A stretch of 64,000 bases of DNA, from positions 1,364,001 through 1,428,000 of the forward strand of contig NZ_JBANRL010000001.1 in NCBI RefSeq assembly GCF_037154015.1, read 5' to 3'. Numbering within the stretch: position 1 is the stretch's first letter; every line of letters starts with the position of its first letter. Shown here piece after piece: positions 63,544 through 64,000 of the stretch. The notes under the pieces were generated by a model. That model searched no databases, was not told the DNA's origin, and was given only the letters and a program-made list of their open reading frames with translations. The position numbers and the translations under genes were made by a program. The DNA comes from Altererythrobacter aquiaggeris (GTDB lineage: Bacteria; Pseudomonadota; Alphaproteobacteria; Sphingomonadales; Sphingomonadaceae).

Positions 63544-64000
63544 TCAGTCCGGCTTTTTGGCAACAGCCACCATGGCCGGGCGCAAAAGGCGATCCTTGAT
63601 CATGTATCCAGCCTGCATCTCCTGCACAATCGTGCCCGGTTCCGCATCATCGCTGGGTATTTCAAGCATCGCCTGATGCTGGTTCGGGTCGAGCGGAAGC
63701 CCGACCGATGCGATCCGGCTGATGCCGTGCTGGTTGAACACCTTGTCCAACTCGCGCTGCGTTGCCTGAATGCCCTGCACCAGACCTTTGAACTTGCTGT
63801 CTTCACGCAGATCTTCTGGGATTGCCTCGATCCCGCGTGACAAATTGTCAGCCACCGACAGAACATCGCGGGCAAATCCGGTCGAGGCATAGGTCCGGGC
63901 GTCGGTGATGTCCTTTTCCATCCGGCGGCGCACATTCTGGGTTTCAGCTTTCGCATAAAGCGTTTCCTGCTTTGCTGCCTCCAGATCGTCGCGCAAGGAA
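63544..64000 (-). CDS. grpE: Nucleotide exchange factor GrpE, C-terminal part, cut by window edge
   Basis: The frame runs to the end of the window with about 152 codons of the C-terminal part. It has a long N-terminal helix (LRDDLEAAKQETLYAKAETQNVRRRMEKD) and the beta domain (GLPLDPNQHQAMLEIPSDDAEPGTIVQEMQAGYMIKDRLLRPAMVAVAK). GrpE releases ADP from DnaK. It is separated from dnaK by a three-gene group on the other strand, so it is not in the dnaKJ operon. Its start is outside. Confidence 0.95.
   Translation of the reverse strand, partial: SLRDDLEAAKQETLYAKAETQNVRRRMEKDITDARTYASTGFARDVLSVADNLSRGIEAIPEDLREDSKFKGLVQGIQATQRELDKVFNQHGISRIASVGLPLDPNQHQAMLEIPSDDAEPGTIVQEMQAGYMIKDRLLRPAMVAVAKKPD

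Noticed and set aside
1-64000. CRISPR arrays, insertion sequences, rRNA genes, riboswitches
   Set aside because: Looked for repeated units, terminal inverted repeats with transposases, and conserved riboswitch-like leaders; none seen.

Overview
The window is chromosomal DNA of an alphaproteobacterium, most likely a member of the Sphingomonadales close to Erythrobacter/Altererythrobacter. The signs are the dusB-ntrB-ntrC-ntrY-ntrX-hfq-hflX gene order, a fused IspDF enzyme, an RpoH-type promoter of alphaproteobacterial form before dnaK, a PhaR regulator, and a large patatin-like protein and an MHS transporter of types I associate with sphingomonads. Almost all of the window is densely packed core genome; many neighbours overlap by 1-4 bases (ATGA, TGATG, TAATG or TAGTG junctions).

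Region by region. 1-4.6 kb: 5' end of trmFO, a YhhN membrane protein, a TauD-type dioxygenase and gyrA. 4.9-9.2 kb: a periplasmic repeat protein, a NYN/OST-HTH protein and a three-gene inorganic-carbon cluster (SbtA-like transporter, PII-like SbtB, beta-carbonic anhydrase). 9.3-12.4 kb: lipA, a COQ10-like gene, pncC and ispDF. 12.5-21.7 kb: dusB and two nitrogen-type two-component systems (NtrBC, NtrYX), then a tandem-domain Hfq and hflX, which appears to start at a CTG codon overlapping the hfq stop. 21.7-31 kb: a leftward run with mazG, an unlisted 56-residue membrane protein, an MBL hydrolase, tatD, metG, holB, tmk, a D,D-carboxypeptidase, a degenerate RlpA and a lytic transglycosylase.

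About 31.1-40.7 kb is a mobile island of visibly lower GC, inserted at the 3' end of tRNA-Ser(UGA). Its replication/mobility part points left: tyrosine integrase, AlpA/Xis-like regulator and a PrimPol-like/AAA ATPase replication protein, followed by four unrecognised proteins. I see no capsid, terminase, portal, relaxase or conjugation gene, so it resembles a phage-satellite or integrative plasmid-like element. Its left end carries rightward cargo: a DEDDh exonuclease-BRCT fusion, a coupled pair of unknown genes, and a TM2 membrane protein. This cargo is the best candidate here for an undescribed, possibly defensive, system. An 81-codon open frame without a start codon follows the replication gene in frame after its TAA.

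40.9-64 kb is core genome again: lpdA, a thioesterase, a membrane protein and pdhC (pyruvate dehydrogenase); a Usp protein; rnr; a TupA-like ATP-grasp protein; proS; phaR with a TGC-rich probable operator; alr; an MHS transporter with a long non-membrane insert; an IscU-like scaffold lacking one ligand cysteine; cvpA; radA; a patatin-like protein; dnaJ and dnaK with an RpoH promoter; a three-gene rightward group (PCuAC copper chaperone, HExxH protein, indoleamine 2,3-dioxygenase family protein); and the 3' part of grpE.

Functions and coordinates come from reading the sequence only; no database search was run.
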